Positions 1 to 8,088 of a DNA stretch of 64,000 nucleotides are shown one piece after another. Location: NCBI GenBank assembly GCA_964511945.1, contig CAZEHO010000002.1:332783-396782 (forward strand). The letters are read 5' to 3'. The position numbers and the translations under genes were made by a program. The notes beneath the pieces are model-generated. The model was not told where the DNA came from. It worked only from the letters and a program-made list of their open reading frames with translations, and made no database searches. The DNA is from CAZEHO01 sp964511945. GTDB taxonomy: Bacteria; Actinomycetota; Acidimicrobiia; Spongiisociales; UBA11373. The first letter of the stretch is position 1, and the number at the start of each line of letters is the position of its first letter.

Positions 1-590
1 GCCGTGTCCGTCGTCATGACGATGCCGGCGACATTCGGCACGAGCCGATCGGCGATTGCCGTCATCTTGACGCCGCGCGCCGCTGCCATCTCCACCCACA
101 GCACGTTCGAAGGCGTGAAACCGTGTGGCTGGTACTGCTCACTTCCGATGTAGAGGTACCCCCGTCCCGATGCGATCTTCCTGATCGAAACCCCGACGGT
201 GGACCCGTCGGCGAGTCGTGGATTGGAACTGTTGAACGCCTCGGCTACTTCAACGACCCACCCGTCCGTGCCCGATCCGGACTTCTCGGTGGACGCGAAG
301 ATCTCGATGACGACGTCTCCCGACCCGGAAACCACCAGGGGGTTCTCGTCGATCTCAGGAAGCGCCCGAGCGAGATCACCCGGGGTGGGGTCGATGCTCT
401 TCTTCCAGTCAACCGGATCGTTGACCCAACCGATCTTGTCGACACAGTCGGACAACCGCTTCTCTGCGTCATCGGCGCTGATGGTCCCGCTGCTGCCGTC
501 GTCATCTCCGCACGACCCGACGATGAGGGAGAGCACGACCAGTACCGCAAGTGCCAGCATGGAGTTGCGTTGGTAGCGCACGTCGATCAT
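1..590 (-). CDS. Partial lipoprotein, substrate-binding-like, coupled to telA
   Basis: Open from ATG at 590 to the left edge, so the C-terminus is missing. The ATG overlaps the telA stop (ATGA), implying translational coupling. The N-terminus has Arg residues, a hydrophobic core and a lipobox ending in Cys27 (LIVGSC), followed by an acidic GDDDGSS linker, as in exported actinobacterial lipoproteins. The visible 170 mature residues look like one lobe of an extracellular binding domain (patterns such as VVIEIFAS and the VLWVEMAAARGVKMTAI stretch). In Actinomycetota, TelA genes are often next to lipoproteins that join a substrate-binding domain to a von Willebrand A domain; this is inferred from context, and any VWA part would lie outside the window. 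Confidence 0.6.
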   Translation of the reverse strand, partial: MIDVRYQRNSMLALAVLVVLSLIVGSCGDDDGSSGTISADDAEKRLSDCVDKIGWVNDPVDWKKSIDPTPGDLARALPEIDENPLVVSGSGDVVIEIFASTEKSGSGTDGWVVEVAEAFNSSNPRLADGSTVGVSIRKIASGRGYLYIGSEQYQPHGFTPSNVLWVEMAAARGVKMTAIADRLVPNVAGIVMTTDT

Positions 591-1923
591 CCCGCGTCCA
601 GGTCGAGGAGCGGCTCGACGGCCCGGACTTCTTCCATCCGCTCGATCGCTTTCTCGCCTTCAACGGTCAGCTTGTCGAGTTCGACAATCGTGCTTGCCAT
701 CTGCGGCAATGCGTTGCGGCGGAATGTCGAGATCTCATCGAGGGCAGTGCTGATGTCGTTGAACGCCGACTTCAGCGACTCCATGTCGAGCATCGTGCTT
801 GCCGCCTGCTCGTGGATCTCGGCACCCTGCTCGCGCAGGCGCCGTGCCGTTGAGGCAATGAGTTCGGACGTGGTCCTGTTGACCGCATCGATCTTGTCGA
901 GCACTACCTTCTGATGGGCCAGAGCGAGGGCGACGGTGATGGCCACCTGCAGCGCGCTCACCGTCACGTCAACGGCTCTGTCGACCCCGCGAATCAGTTC
1001 GCGGTTGTTGCGGATGATGATCTCGGTGGCCAGCACACCCTGCTGGTTGACCGCAAGCTGCTNNNNNNNNNNNNNNNNNNNNNNNNNNNNNNNNNNNNNN
1101 NNNNNNNNNNNNNNNNNNNNNNNNNNNNNNNNNNNNNNNNNNNNNNNNNNNNNNNNNNNNNNTTGCGGATGATGATCTCGGTGGCCAGCACACCCTGCTG
1201 GTTGACCGCAAGCTGCTGCTGCAGGTCCATGGTCCGCTGCCGCAGGGTGAACAGCAGTTCCTCTTCGATGAACCGGCGCTTCGTGTCGTCCTCCGGTGAG
1301 ATCTCCCGCTCCAGCTTGTACTGGATCATCTCGTCGAGTGTCTGCGCCAGGGCCGCTTGCTTCGAGATGCTGATCGTCAGGCCCCGCATCGACCGCTGGT
1401 CCTCGGTCAGGGTGATGTTGTCGCGCTTGAGCTGGTCGCGACCCATCTCGAGTGACTTGATGATCGAATCGATCAGGGTCTGGGAGCTCTCATACTTCAT
1501 GAAGTACCGCTTGAGCGGGGTTCCGATGCCCGGGATGTGACCGACGAGGCGGGTGAACCAGCCGGGAGACAGGTCGAGCTTCGCCGGATCCAGATCTTCG
1601 ACCTGGATCCGCAGATCGACCAGCGACTTGGCCACCGGCCCCCCGTCCTCCGACGCTCGCGAGAGCTCCTTGATCGGCTCCTGCAGCATCCGGCTCTTCG
1701 ACGCTGCGTCCCGCTGCAGGCCTCGTCCCATGGTCGCGACCGCCGCTCTGCTGTGCTCCATCTCTTCGCTGCCGGCTTCGAACGCCAGCAGCTGATCGGC
1801 CTGTTGGCGGGCGAGCTCGCGCAACTCCTCGTCGGCCTCCGCCCTTGGGACGGCCAGTTCGGCTTCGGCTTCGTCGACGTCGAGCCGCAACGCGAGGGCC
1901 GTCGTGTCAGGTGTGCCAGCCAT
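587..1923 (-). CDS. telA: TelA/KlaA-family toxic anion resistance protein (interrupted by assembly gap)
   Basis: TelA family (PF05816), mostly helical cytoplasmic proteins linked to tellurite and cell-envelope stress resistance; the biochemical role is unsettled. The N-terminal part (1923 to 1163) and C-terminal part (1062 to 587) are separated by 100 Ns. The 55 bases before and after the Ns are identical. Removing the Ns and one copy of the overlap gives one continuous frame of 393 codons, the usual family length. Family-like stretches include GWFTRLVGHIPGIGTPLKRYF and the long helical C-terminus. It lies between a two-TM coiled-coil protein upstream and a lipoprotein overlapping its stop codon, probably one operon. 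ATG at 1923 is the natural start. The break is technical, not a pseudogene. Confidence 0.85.
1008..1217. repeat. 55-bp duplicated contig ends around the gap
   Basis: Bases 1008-1062 and 1163-1217 are identical over 55 bp and directly flank the N block. The two contigs evidently overlap by exactly this length and were scaffolded without merging. Collapsing them restores the telA frame, so this is not a biological repeat. Confidence 0.9.
1063..1162. other. Scaffold gap of 100 Ns
   Basis: A run of exactly 100 N, the conventional placeholder for a gap of unknown size. The flanking 55-bp identity indicates that the real gap is negative (overlapping contigs). Confidence 0.98.
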
Positions 1924-2063
1924 GGCAACCCCTCCCGGCGCCGCCCGGCCCCCTCAGGAGCGACGCGTAGATCCTCCTACCGACAAGAAGACAGGATCTG
2001 GGGTGTCAAAGCTAGGGACTTTGGGCCCATTGTCTGTCGCAGTGGCGGCCGCCCGGCGATCGA

Positions 2064-2825
2064 CTACACGCCGGTGTAGCGCTCGATTCGCGACGCCAGT
2101 TCATCCAATTGCTCCATGGCAGCGTCGGCATCGGACGGCGTTTGGCCGATGGGTGCGTCGGCCACCGCTCCGGCGGTCTTGTCGAGAACCGTCATTGCCG
2201 ATTCGTTCTGCGCCAGCAACGCCGCGGCCCGGGTCATCTTCTGTTCGCGCATCGAGCGCCGGTCCTCGAGCGACGTGCGTTCCCGGAGGATCGCGTCCGC
2301 CTCGGCATCGTCGGCCTCGGTCAGCTCGGTGAGCCTCCGGTCGACGTACTCGTGGTCGATGGCTCTGATGCTCTGCAGGGCAACGGCGGTTTCGTGGAGA
2401 TTGTCGATTGCCGCCAGATATACGCCCTGCGCGGTCCCGACGTAGCGGCCGTAGGTCAGCTCCCCTGCATTGAGGCGGCGCCCGAGCACTTCAGCCAGAT
2501 TGTCCCTCTTCTCGCGCAGCATCCTCATCTGGGCCAAGCCCTGTTCGCACTCGACCTTCTCCAGGTCGAGGCGGAGCTGCTCGAGCATTCCGACGTCGTC
2601 AGCGGTCATGTCGGAGATGGGGTACATCCTCCGCTGCGTCTCGCCGGTCATCGTCATGATGAGCGGCCACGCGGCACCGGCGAGCACACCAACGAGGATG
2701 AACACGAGCGCCATGACCAACCCGGGACCGAACCACGAGAACAGGAGCAGCTCGGCGGCGATTACCACTGCCACGGCGATCCATGTCGGCGGATACGACA
2801 GCACTGCAGCCCGGGCACTTCTCAC
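2064..2825 (-). CDS. Two-TM coiled-coil membrane protein of the TelA module (XpaC-like)
   Basis: Predicted 253-residue protein. Hydrophobic helices lie at about residues 15-31 and 34-57, followed by a charged, mostly helical C-terminal region (about 75-225) rich in Glu, Arg and Leu that should form coiled coils in the cytoplasm. GTG at 2825 is chosen because GGGAGG lies six bases upstream; a longer open frame to 3197 exists, but its extra part has no protein character and lies antisense to the lipoprotein remnant. The gene lies 140 bp upstream of telA on the same strand. The architecture recalls XpaC-type proteins that accompany TelA in Firmicutes, but the assignment rests on context and topology, not on a clear motif. 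Confidence 0.6.
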   Translation of the reverse strand: MRSARAAVLSYPPTWIAVAVVIAAELLLFSWFGPGLVMALVFILVGVLAGAAWPLIMTMTGETQRRMYPISDMTADDVGMLEQLRLDLEKVECEQGLAQMRMLREKRDNLAEVLGRRLNAGELTYGRYVGTAQGVYLAAIDNLHETAVALQSIRAIDHEYVDRRLTELTEADDAEADAILRERTSLEDRRSMREQKMTRAAALLAQNESAMTVLDKTAGAVADAPIGQTPSDADAAMEQLDELASRIERYTGV

Positions 2826-2958
2826 GGCAGCCCTCCCGTCTTCGGTCCTGATTGCATCAAACCTACTCCTGTTTCCCCAATTCGGACCAGGGACGATCGA
2901 CCCTGATCGGGGCGGCTTGGCTGGATTCTGCCTTGGAACCACGGGGGTGTCCGCAGTG

Positions 2959-3394
2959 ATGGCAAGACTGCGCGCTTCGGGCGTCGCCTCCCGGATGCGG
3001 AAACCGTCTCCGGCCTCATTGGGCCCGTTGATGCTTCTGGTCGCCGCGCCGACCGCAGCCTGTGGCGACCCTCCGACGGTGGCGATCGACATTGCGGGTG
3101 AGAACAGGCCGGTGTGGGTCAGTCGGATCGCCGAGGACGGCCGGATCGTCGAGGCGGGGATCTTGTACGACGGCCTCGTGATGCCGGACCGCCTCACCTG
3201 GTCACCCGACGGAGACTAGGTGTACTAGGTCCTGTACGTCGGTGAGGACGAAGGATCGGCGGGGATCTTCCTGTTGGACGTCGATTCCGGAGAACGGACC
3301 CGGCTGACCTCCGGCAACGTCGGGCTCAGCCAGTACCCGAACCCGGTGTGGATCAACCGGCCCTGGCCTGATCTCGACGGGCAGGGCTCACCCC
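2959..3394 (+). pseudogene. Decayed beta-propeller (PD40/TolB-like) lipoprotein
   Basis: Reading from ATG 2959 or 2995, there is a signal peptide with lipobox LLVAAPTAAC, then a short region ending LTWSPDGD, a typical PD40 propeller-blade signature. Two in-frame TAG codons follow (3217-3219 and 3226-3228). The same frame then continues with a second blade-like stretch (FLLDVDSGERTRLTSG, then SQYPNPVW) before running into the convergent glycosyltransferase. Two stops nine bases apart inside recognisable propeller sequence, and only about two blades left, indicate a degraded, truncated gene. It could instead be a short lipoprotein ending at 3219, but the downstream in-frame homology argues against that. 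Confidence 0.5.
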
Positions 3395-4102
3395 CTACCG
3401 CTCCCGCCACAGCTGCAGGCGGATCCGGGCGATCCCCAGCAGCGTGCGTGGGACTCGGCTGAGGAAGCTCGAGCGAGCGGCCCGCTGCTCCTCCACGATC
3501 ACCGGAACCTCGCGGATGCGGTACCCGGCGCGTTCGGCCCGAATCACGAGTTCGGTGTCGAACAAGTCGAGCGTTGAGATGACGAACGGGACGATGGCGT
3601 CGGCGACTTCCTTGCGGACCATCTTCATGCCGTGGGTGTCGGTGACCTTCGACCGGAACAGGATCCTCAGCAGGGAATTGAACACCGCGGTCCCGGCCTT
3701 GCGCAGCGTTCCCCGACGATCATCCGATCCGGCGATTCGCTTCGACGCCAGCACGAGGTCGGCGGTCTCCGCCATTGCGAGACCTTCCTGCAGGAACGAT
3801 GCAGAGAAGTAGTCGATATCGAAGTTGACGACCCAGGTGCCGGCGGCGGCGTTGAATCCGGCTCGCATGGCGGCGCCGTAGTTCGGCTCCGGGAGTGTCA
3901 GGATCCGGATCCTGCTGTGCCCCTCGGCCAGCGCATGGGCGACTCGTGCCGTCCCATCGGTCGACCCGTTCTCGGCGAGCACCACCTCGACGTCGGCCGG
4001 CACCCCGTCGAGCTCCTCGAGGAGGCTGGCCACGGCACCCGGCAGGTAGGCCGCCTCGTTGTGGATCGGGATGACGACGGTGATGCTGGGGGACTCGGGC
4101 AT
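3395..4102 (-). CDS. Family 2 glycosyltransferase
   Basis: Predicted 235-residue GT-A glycosyltransferase. It opens with SITVVIPIHNEAAYLPGAV (nucleotide-binding strand), has AENGSTDGT and a NFDIDYF acidic stretch in the DXD position, and ends with a basic helix RTLLGIARIRLQLWRER. There is no long membrane domain, so it resembles small dolichyl-phosphate mannose synthase-like enzymes that transfer sugar from a nucleotide sugar to a lipid or glycan. ATG 4102 is preceded by TACACT eight bases upstream, suggesting a leaderless transcript. It diverges from manB, which supplies mannose-1-phosphate, the GDP-mannose precursor, so mannosyl transfer is plausible, but the acceptor is unknown. Confidence 0.8.
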   Translation of the reverse strand: MPESPSITVVIPIHNEAAYLPGAVASLLEELDGVPADVEVVLAENGSTDGTARVAHALAEGHSRIRILTLPEPNYGAAMRAGFNAAAGTWVVNFDIDYFSASFLQEGLAMAETADLVLASKRIAGSDDRRGTLRKAGTAVFNSLLRILFRSKVTDTHGMKMVRKEVADAIVPFVISTLDLFDTELVIRAERAGYRIREVPVIVEEQRAARSSFLSRVPRTLLGIARIRLQLWRER

Positions 4103-4110
4103 GGATGGGG

Positions 4111-4116
4111 AGTGTA
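4111..4116 (-). promoter_or_regulatory. -10 box of glycosyltransferase gene
   Basis: TACACT on the minus strand, eight bases before ATG 4102; there is no ribosome-binding site between. This fits leaderless transcription. Confidence 0.5.
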
Positions 4117-4153
4117 GGGCGGGCCGTGCCGGGGGTCGGAAGGACCCCGGGGG

Positions 4154-4159
4154 TACCAT
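4154..4159 (+). promoter_or_regulatory. -10 box of manB operon
   Basis: TACCAT, eight bases before ATG 4168, without a Shine-Dalgarno sequence. It lies back to back with the glycosyltransferase promoter in a 65-bp divergent region. Confidence 0.5.
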
Positions 4160-4167
4160 GCCGCGCA

Positions 4168-5514
4168 ATGGAACTCGACACCATTTTCAAGGCCTACGAC
4201 ATTCGCGGATTGGTCCCTGAAGAGCTCGACACCGAGACCGCTCGCCGGGTGGGGGCAGCGTTTGCACGGTTTGCTGGTGTGGGTCGGATCGCGGTGGGAA
4301 GGGATTGCCGGGATTCGTCTCCGGAGTTGGCTGCTGCGCTGGCTGAGGGCATCGCGTCGCAGGGTGTGGACGTCGATGATCTGGGGATGATCACCACCGA
4401 CATGACGTACTTCGCGGCGGGTTCGTTGGATGAGCCGGGGGCGATGATCACTGCGTCGCACAATCCGAAGGGATACAACGGGATCAAGTTGTGCCTGGCC
4501 GGGGCGGCGCCGGTTGGAGAGCAAAGCGGATTGGTGGAGATCAAAGCATTGACGGCCGATCCGCCAGAGCCGGCCGGGACGCCGGGGTCGCTGCGCGAGG
4601 TGCCGATCCTCGAGGGATATGTGGATCACGTTCTGTCGATCATTGATGTCGAGGGACTGGCTCCATTGCGGGTGGCGGCCGACGGTGGCAACGGTGTTGC
4701 CGGGGTGGCGGTGCCGTCGGTGTTCGAGCGGATCCGCCCGGAGCTGATCGGGCTGTATCTGGAGCCGGATGGGGAGTTCCCGAATCATCATCCGGATCCG
4801 CTGCGTCCCGAGAACCTCCGTGATCTCGAGGACTTGATGCGGACGAATCGTCCCGATCTTGGGGTGGCGTTCGATGGGGATGCCGACCGGGCGTTCTTCA
4901 TTGACGATCAGGTTCGTCCGTTGCCGGGGAGCACGGTGACCGCGGTCGTGGCCGATTGGTTCCTGCGGCGTGAGCCGGGGGCGTCGATTGTGCACAATCT
5001 GATTTGCAGCCGTGCGGTTCCCGAGACGGTGATTGCGGCGGGTGGCACTCCGGTGCGGACCCGGGTGGGTCATTCGTTCATCAAGGAAGTGATGAAGGAG
5101 ACCGGCGCCATCTTCGGTGGTGAGCACTCCGGTCACTACTACTTCCGGGACAACTACCGGGCCGATTCCGGGATCCTGACGATGCTGGTGCTGTTGCAGG
5201 TGATGTCGGAGGACGGTCGGCCGCTGTCGGAGATCCGGCGGGAGTACGAGCCGTATGCCCAGTCGGGTGAGATCAACTTCCGGGTGGAGAATCAGGCGGC
5301 TGCGACTGCAGCGGTGGCCGGGTTCTTCGATGGGGAATCGGATGAGTTGGACGGGCTGACGGTGTCGTGGTCCGATCAGTGGTTCAACCTGCGGCCGTCG
5401 AATACCGAGCCGGTGCTCCGGCTGAATGTGGAGGCGCCCGATGAGGGTGCGGTCGAGCGACTGGTGGCAGGAGTGCAGAGTGTGATCGAGGGAGTCGGTG
5501 GTGCCCGTACCTGA
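4168..5514 (+). CDS. manB: Phosphomannomutase/phosphoglucomutase
   Basis: 448-residue alpha-D-phosphohexomutase converting mannose-6-phosphate (or glucose-6-phosphate) to the 1-phosphate in the cytoplasm, feeding GDP-mannose and cell-envelope glycans. The phosphoserine loop TASHNP (Ser about 97), the Mg-binding loop FDGDADR, the sugar-binding GEHSG and the phosphate-binding RPSNTEP near the C-terminus are all present. ATG 4168 begins the conserved FKAYDIRG segment. It is the first gene of a tight operon with the Trm112-like, SIS isomerase and sahH genes; the Mycobacterium manB region has a similar order. Its start lies eight bases after a TACCAT box. Confidence 0.93.
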   Translation: MELDTIFKAYDIRGLVPEELDTETARRVGAAFARFAGVGRIAVGRDCRDSSPELAAALAEGIASQGVDVDDLGMITTDMTYFAAGSLDEPGAMITASHNPKGYNGIKLCLAGAAPVGEQSGLVEIKALTADPPEPAGTPGSLREVPILEGYVDHVLSIIDVEGLAPLRVAADGGNGVAGVAVPSVFERIRPELIGLYLEPDGEFPNHHPDPLRPENLRDLEDLMRTNRPDLGVAFDGDADRAFFIDDQVRPLPGSTVTAVVADWFLRREPGASIVHNLICSRAVPETVIAAGGTPVRTRVGHSFIKEVMKETGAIFGGEHSGHYYFRDNYRADSGILTMLVLLQVMSEDGRPLSEIRREYEPYAQSGEINFRVENQAAATAAVAGFFDGESDELDGLTVSWSDQWFNLRPSNTEPVLRLNVEAPDEGAVERLVAGVQSVIEGVGGART

Positions 5515-5680
5515 ACATCTGCTGGAGATCATGGCGTGCCCGGAGTGCCGTTCGTCGCTAGAGGAACGCGGCGACGCGCTGGTGTGCGTCGGCTGTGGAC
5601 TGCATTTCCCGGTGAAGAATGGGATTCCGTTCATGCGCCCCGAGGATGCCTATCGGCCGGAGGACGGTGATTCGGCATGA
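5501..5680 (+). CDS. Trm112-family zinc-ribbon protein
   Basis: 59-residue protein of the UPF0434/Trm112 family. It has LLEIMACPECRSSL, then CVGCGLHFPVKNGIPF, giving a CxxC...CxxC site and the conserved Pro-Val-x-Asn-Gly-Ile-Pro motif. Family members are small Zn proteins that often activate methyltransferases in eukaryotes; the bacterial role is unclear. GTG 5501 is preferred over GTG 5498 because the GAGGGAG ribosome-binding site has better spacing. It overlaps the end of manB and its stop overlaps the next start (ATGA), so all are probably co-translated. Confidence 0.85.
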   Translation: MPVPEHLLEIMACPECRSSLEERGDALVCVGCGLHFPVKNGIPFMRPEDAYRPEDGDSA

Positions 5681-6675
5681 CGAGCATGCGGGAACTGATT
5701 GGTCAGTTGCCGGATCAGCTGCGGTGGGCTGCCCGGGTCGACATCCCGGAGGTGCCGGCGGCGGATGAGGCCCTGGTTGCAGGGATGGGCGGCTCGGGTA
5801 TCGCGGGGACGATCGCGTCGGTGATCGCCGAGTCGGCGGGTCGCCGGGTGACGGTGCACAAGAGCTACGGGATCCCGGGATGGGCGGCCCGGCACCGTCC
5901 CCTGATGGTGGCGGTGTCGCATTCGGGGAACACAGAGGAGTGCCTCTCTGCGGTGGAAGGGGCCGCCGCGGCCGGTCTCGATATGGCTGCGGTGACGACC
6001 GGTGGTGTTCTGGGCGCCCGGGCCGCCGGGGAGGGTTGGCCGGTGCTGATGCCGGAGCCGATGCCCCAGCCGCGGGCTGCGGTCGGCAACCTGGCCGGAG
6101 GAGCTCTGCGGATACTCGAAGCCGCCGGGATCCTGCCGCCGCAGTCGGCCGACCTCGAGGAAGCCGCCGATGTGGTGGAGATGCTGCTCGACGGTGTCGG
6201 CCCGGCACTTGCAGCCGATCTGGCGGATGCGCTCGACGGTCGGGTCACCGTGATCTACGGCGGAGCCGGGATCGGTGAGGTCGCCGCCAGCCGCTGGAAG
6301 GCGCAGATCAACGAGAATGGCAAAGCCCCCGCCTACTGGTCGGTGCTCCCCGAGCTGGATCACAACGAGATCGTGGGATGGACTGCCTGGCCCGGCCTGT
6401 CCGCCGATGCCGTCGGCATCGTGTGGTTGCACGACCCGGGCGACCATCCCCGCATTGTGTTGCGGTCGAAGATCACCCGGGAGCTGATCGAAGACGGCAC
6501 CGGCATCGCCGGCGAAGTCGTTTCCACCGGCACCAGCGCGCTGGCCCGCCTGTTCAGCTTGATGGTCGTGGGCGACCTGGTCTCCGTTGCCATCGCCGAA
6601 CGAGCCGGCACCGACCCGGTGCCGGTCACCGTCATCGAGAACCTCAAACAACGACTCGCCCAGGAGGAAGCGTGA
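5677..6675 (+). CDS. SIS-domain phosphoglucose/phosphomannose isomerase
   Basis: 332-residue bifunctional phosphoglucose/phosphomannose isomerase type (bact-PGI_C family). The N-terminal SIS domain shows VAGMGGSGIAG and the phosphate-binding VAVSHSGNTEE; the C-terminal part has a SRWKAQINENGKAPA-like stretch and ELDHNEIVGW with the catalytic Glu/His region of this family. It should interconvert fructose-6-phosphate with mannose-6-phosphate, making the manB substrate. ATGA overlap with the Trm112-like gene and GTGA overlap with sahH show tight coupling. Confidence 0.88.
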   Translation: MTSMRELIGQLPDQLRWAARVDIPEVPAADEALVAGMGGSGIAGTIASVIAESAGRRVTVHKSYGIPGWAARHRPLMVAVSHSGNTEECLSAVEGAAAAGLDMAAVTTGGVLGARAAGEGWPVLMPEPMPQPRAAVGNLAGGALRILEAAGILPPQSADLEEAADVVEMLLDGVGPALAADLADALDGRVTVIYGGAGIGEVAASRWKAQINENGKAPAYWSVLPELDHNEIVGWTAWPGLSADAVGIVWLHDPGDHPRIVLRSKITRELIEDGTGIAGEVVSTGTSALARLFSLMVVGDLVSVAIAERAGTDPVPVTVIENLKQRLAQEEA

Positions 6676-7919
6676 GCCACGACATTGCAGATCCGGGTTT
6701 GGCCGAGGCCGGTGCGCTGCGGGTGGAGTGGGCCGGCGGCCGGATGCCGGTGCTGGCTTCGATTGCGGAGCGGTTTGAGAAGGAACGCCCGCTGGAGGGC
6801 CGGCGGATCGGGGCGTGTCTGCATGTGACCGCCGAGACGGCCAATCTGATGCTGACGCTGCGGGCCGGCGGAGCGGAGGTGATGTTGTGTGCATCGAATC
6901 CGTTGTCGACACAGGATGATGTGGCTGCGGCGCTGGTCGCTGATGGGATTGCGGTCCAGGCAATTCGGGGGGAGGACACCGACACGTATTACCGGCATCT
7001 CCGTGCCGTGTTGGATTTTGAGCCCGATATCACAATGGACGATGGTGCCGACCTGGTGACGACCTTGTTGAAGGAGAGACCGAATCAGGATGTGGTGGGG
7101 TCGACGGAGGAGACCACGACCGGTGTGATCCGGTTGCGGGCGATGGCGGCCGATGGGGTGCTGCGGTTCCCGGTGGTAGCGGTGAACGACTCGGCGACCA
7201 AGCACCTGTTCGACAACCATCACGGGACAGGCCAGTCGGCCCTGGACGGGATCATGCGGGCCACCAACCTGCTGTTCGCTGGCAAGACCGTTGTCGTGGT
7301 CGGCTATGGGGACTGTGGCGCCGGGGTGGCGTTACGGGCCGACGGGCTGGGCGCCAAGGTGGTGGTGATCGAAGTGGATCCGGTGCGCGCCCTGTCGGCG
7401 GCGATGGACGGCTACCAGGTGATGACCGCCGACGATGCTGCCCGGGCCGGTGATGTGTTCATCACGGTGACGGGGAATCTGCATGTGTTGCGTGGTGAGC
7501 ACTTCGACGTCATGAAGGACGGGGTGATCCTGGCCAACGCCGGGCATTTCGACGTCGAGCTGGAGCTGACCCAGCTGGAACGGCGGGCGACCGGGAAGCG
7601 GCGGATCCGCAACGAACTGGACGAGTGGATGATGCCCGACGGGCGGCGTCTGCTGGTCGTCGCCGAGGGCCGATTGGTCAACCTGGGGGCCGCCGAGGGT
7701 CATCCGGCCGAGGTGATGGACATGTCGTTCGCCAATCAAGCACTGGCAGCGGAGTGGCTGCTGGTCAACAACGGCGATCTCGACGATCAGGTCTACCTGC
7801 TTCCCGAACATCTCGACAGCGAGGTTGCCGCCATCAAGCTGGAAACGATGGGCGCCGGCCTCGAGATCCTCACCCCCGAACAGGAGAGGTACCTCGAGTC
7901 CTGGGAGATGGGCACCTGA
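6672..7919 (+). CDS. ahcY: Adenosylhomocysteinase, short (archaeal/Thermotoga-like) form
   Basis: 415-residue S-adenosylhomocysteine hydrolase, which splits SAH to adenosine and homocysteine and keeps methyltransferases running. Seen: HVTAETANLMLTLRAGGAEV, the substrate region SEETTTGVIRL-like and NDSATKHLFDN, and the NAD-binding loop VVVGYGDCGAG. The dinucleotide loop differs from the GYGDVGKG of long bacterial enzymes and resembles the short archaeal/Thermotoga type, and the C-terminal Lys-Tyr-Arg-Tyr tail of long forms is absent. GTG 6672 overlaps the preceding stop (GTGA) and follows CAGGAGGAAG, a good ribosome-binding site. A strong hairpin follows the stop codon. Linkage of sahH to manB/manA is also seen in Mycobacterium. 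Confidence 0.9.
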   Translation: MSHDIADPGLAEAGALRVEWAGGRMPVLASIAERFEKERPLEGRRIGACLHVTAETANLMLTLRAGGAEVMLCASNPLSTQDDVAAALVADGIAVQAIRGEDTDTYYRHLRAVLDFEPDITMDDGADLVTTLLKERPNQDVVGSTEETTTGVIRLRAMAADGVLRFPVVAVNDSATKHLFDNHHGTGQSALDGIMRATNLLFAGKTVVVVGYGDCGAGVALRADGLGAKVVVIEVDPVRALSAAMDGYQVMTADDAARAGDVFITVTGNLHVLRGEHFDVMKDGVILANAGHFDVELELTQLERRATGKRRIRNELDEWMMPDGRRLLVVAEGRLVNLGAAEGHPAEVMDMSFANQALAAEWLLVNNGDLDDQVYLLPEHLDSEVAAIKLETMGAGLEILTPEQERYLESWEMGT

Positions 7920-7938
7920 CCGGCCTCAATGGCCGGTC
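7918..7938 (+). terminator. Hairpin after ahcY
   Basis: GACCGGCC, five-base loop TCAAT, then GGCCGGTC: a perfect 8-bp GC-rich stem starting inside the ahcY stop codon. No T tract follows, so it may act as an attenuating or Rho-assisted terminator. The rest of 7939-8088 shows no gene. Confidence 0.55.
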
Positions 7939-8088
7939 GGTGCCCCGCCGCCCCCCTTGCGGTGACACCTTTGCGGGGGCGGCGCGTCGGTGGCTTTGCC
8001 GCCGACCGGTGGGGGGTGGGAATCCGCCGGTGTTTGACCTGTTTGCGGTCTGCAGTGGGTCAAGAAGTGTGCGGTAGAGGGGCCTGCG

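Noticed and set aside
3898..5634. 578-codon minus-strand frame
   Set aside because: Antisense to manB; His/Arg/Pro-rich shadow sequence.
6672..7919. Defective adenosylhomocysteinase because the NAD loop is GYGDCGAG and the C-terminal tail is missing
   Set aside because: Both features belong to the short archaeal/Thermotoga-type enzymes; other motifs are intact.
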